From the NCBI RefSeq assembly GCF_003584015.1, contig NZ_QXFM01000140.1:1-64000 (forward strand): a stretch of DNA of 64,000 nucleotides. The letters are read 5' to 3'. The translations under genes and the position numbers were made by a program. The notes under the pieces were generated by a model that worked only from the letters and a program-made list of their open reading frames with translations, searched no databases and had not been told where the DNA came from. Shown piece by piece: positions 63,048 to 64,000 of this stretch. This DNA is from Aurantiacibacter xanthus. GTDB lineage: Bacteria > Pseudomonadota > Alphaproteobacteria > Sphingomonadales > Sphingomonadaceae. The first letter of the stretch is position 1; each line of letters starts with the position of its first letter.

Positions 63048-64000
<953 letters not shown>

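Overview
The window is high-GC alphaproteobacterial chromosome. Gene content and protein flavour point to Sphingomonadales, most likely Erythrobacteraceae (Erythrobacter/Porphyrobacter type). The evidence is an imuB/dnaE2 mutagenesis pair with a GAAC-N7-GAAC LexA box, a phoR-pstSCAB-phoU-phoB block, the long type of leuA, and carA/carB/greA next to yqeY-dnaG-rpoD. No rRNA, prophage, CRISPR array or plasmid gene is visible, so this is mostly housekeeping chromosome. The assignment rests on recognising families, not on a database search.

Layout. 1-6.9 kb: 3' part of imuB, a terC gene with a structured leader, an SOS-type dnaE2 and an extensin-like secreted protein. 6.9-14.2 kb: the phosphate regulon on the minus strand. 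14.3-14.5 kb: two nearly identical tRNA-Glu genes. 14.5-28.7 kb: recJ, an unknown gene, an AHH nuclease, leuA with a leucine leader peptide, yceI, two glycosyltransferases, ilvC-ilvN-ilvB, miaA and serB. 28.7-42.7 kb: a lipoprotein, DUF1993, purL, xseB-ispA-coaD, a cyclophilin, queA, an ABC-2 exporter, a DUF481 barrel, a flavodoxin-fold reductase, tgt and an S9 peptidase. 42.7-51.4 kb: rpsD, a GIY-YIG/TrmJ fusion, nrdR, glyA, rpiB, an NTF2-like protein, an EAL-CBS-GGDEF protein and rpoD. 51.5-64 kb: dnaG, a GIY-YIG nuclease, yqeY, carA, a DUF559 nuclease cassette, carB, greA, DUF4170, a four-gene membrane operon resembling yqjDE/elaB, and the 5' part of eno.

The most unusual content is a layer of palindromic repeats laid over this ordinary chromosome. 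I see four families. R1 and R2 share the head CCGTTCGT and occur beside or inside two paralogous GIY-YIG nuclease genes. R3 is a C/G-rich palindrome forming two inverted doublets that bracket a DUF559 (Vsr-like) nuclease gene. R4 is a long nested palindrome inserted twice, apparently in frame, inside dnaE2. In each nuclease case the repeat runs into the coding sequence: R1 encodes the C-terminal tail of one GIY-YIG protein, R2 encodes the linker that fuses the other to TrmJ, and R3 supplies the stop codon of the DUF559 gene. I propose that these small nucleases and their palindromes form mobile or self-maintaining units comparable to RAYT/REPIN pairs but with different enzymes. That is inference from arrangement only.

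Regulatory findings include the LexA box of dnaE2, a pseudoknot-capable terC leader, a 15-residue Leu-rich leader peptide ahead of leuA, and hairpins in the ilvB leader.
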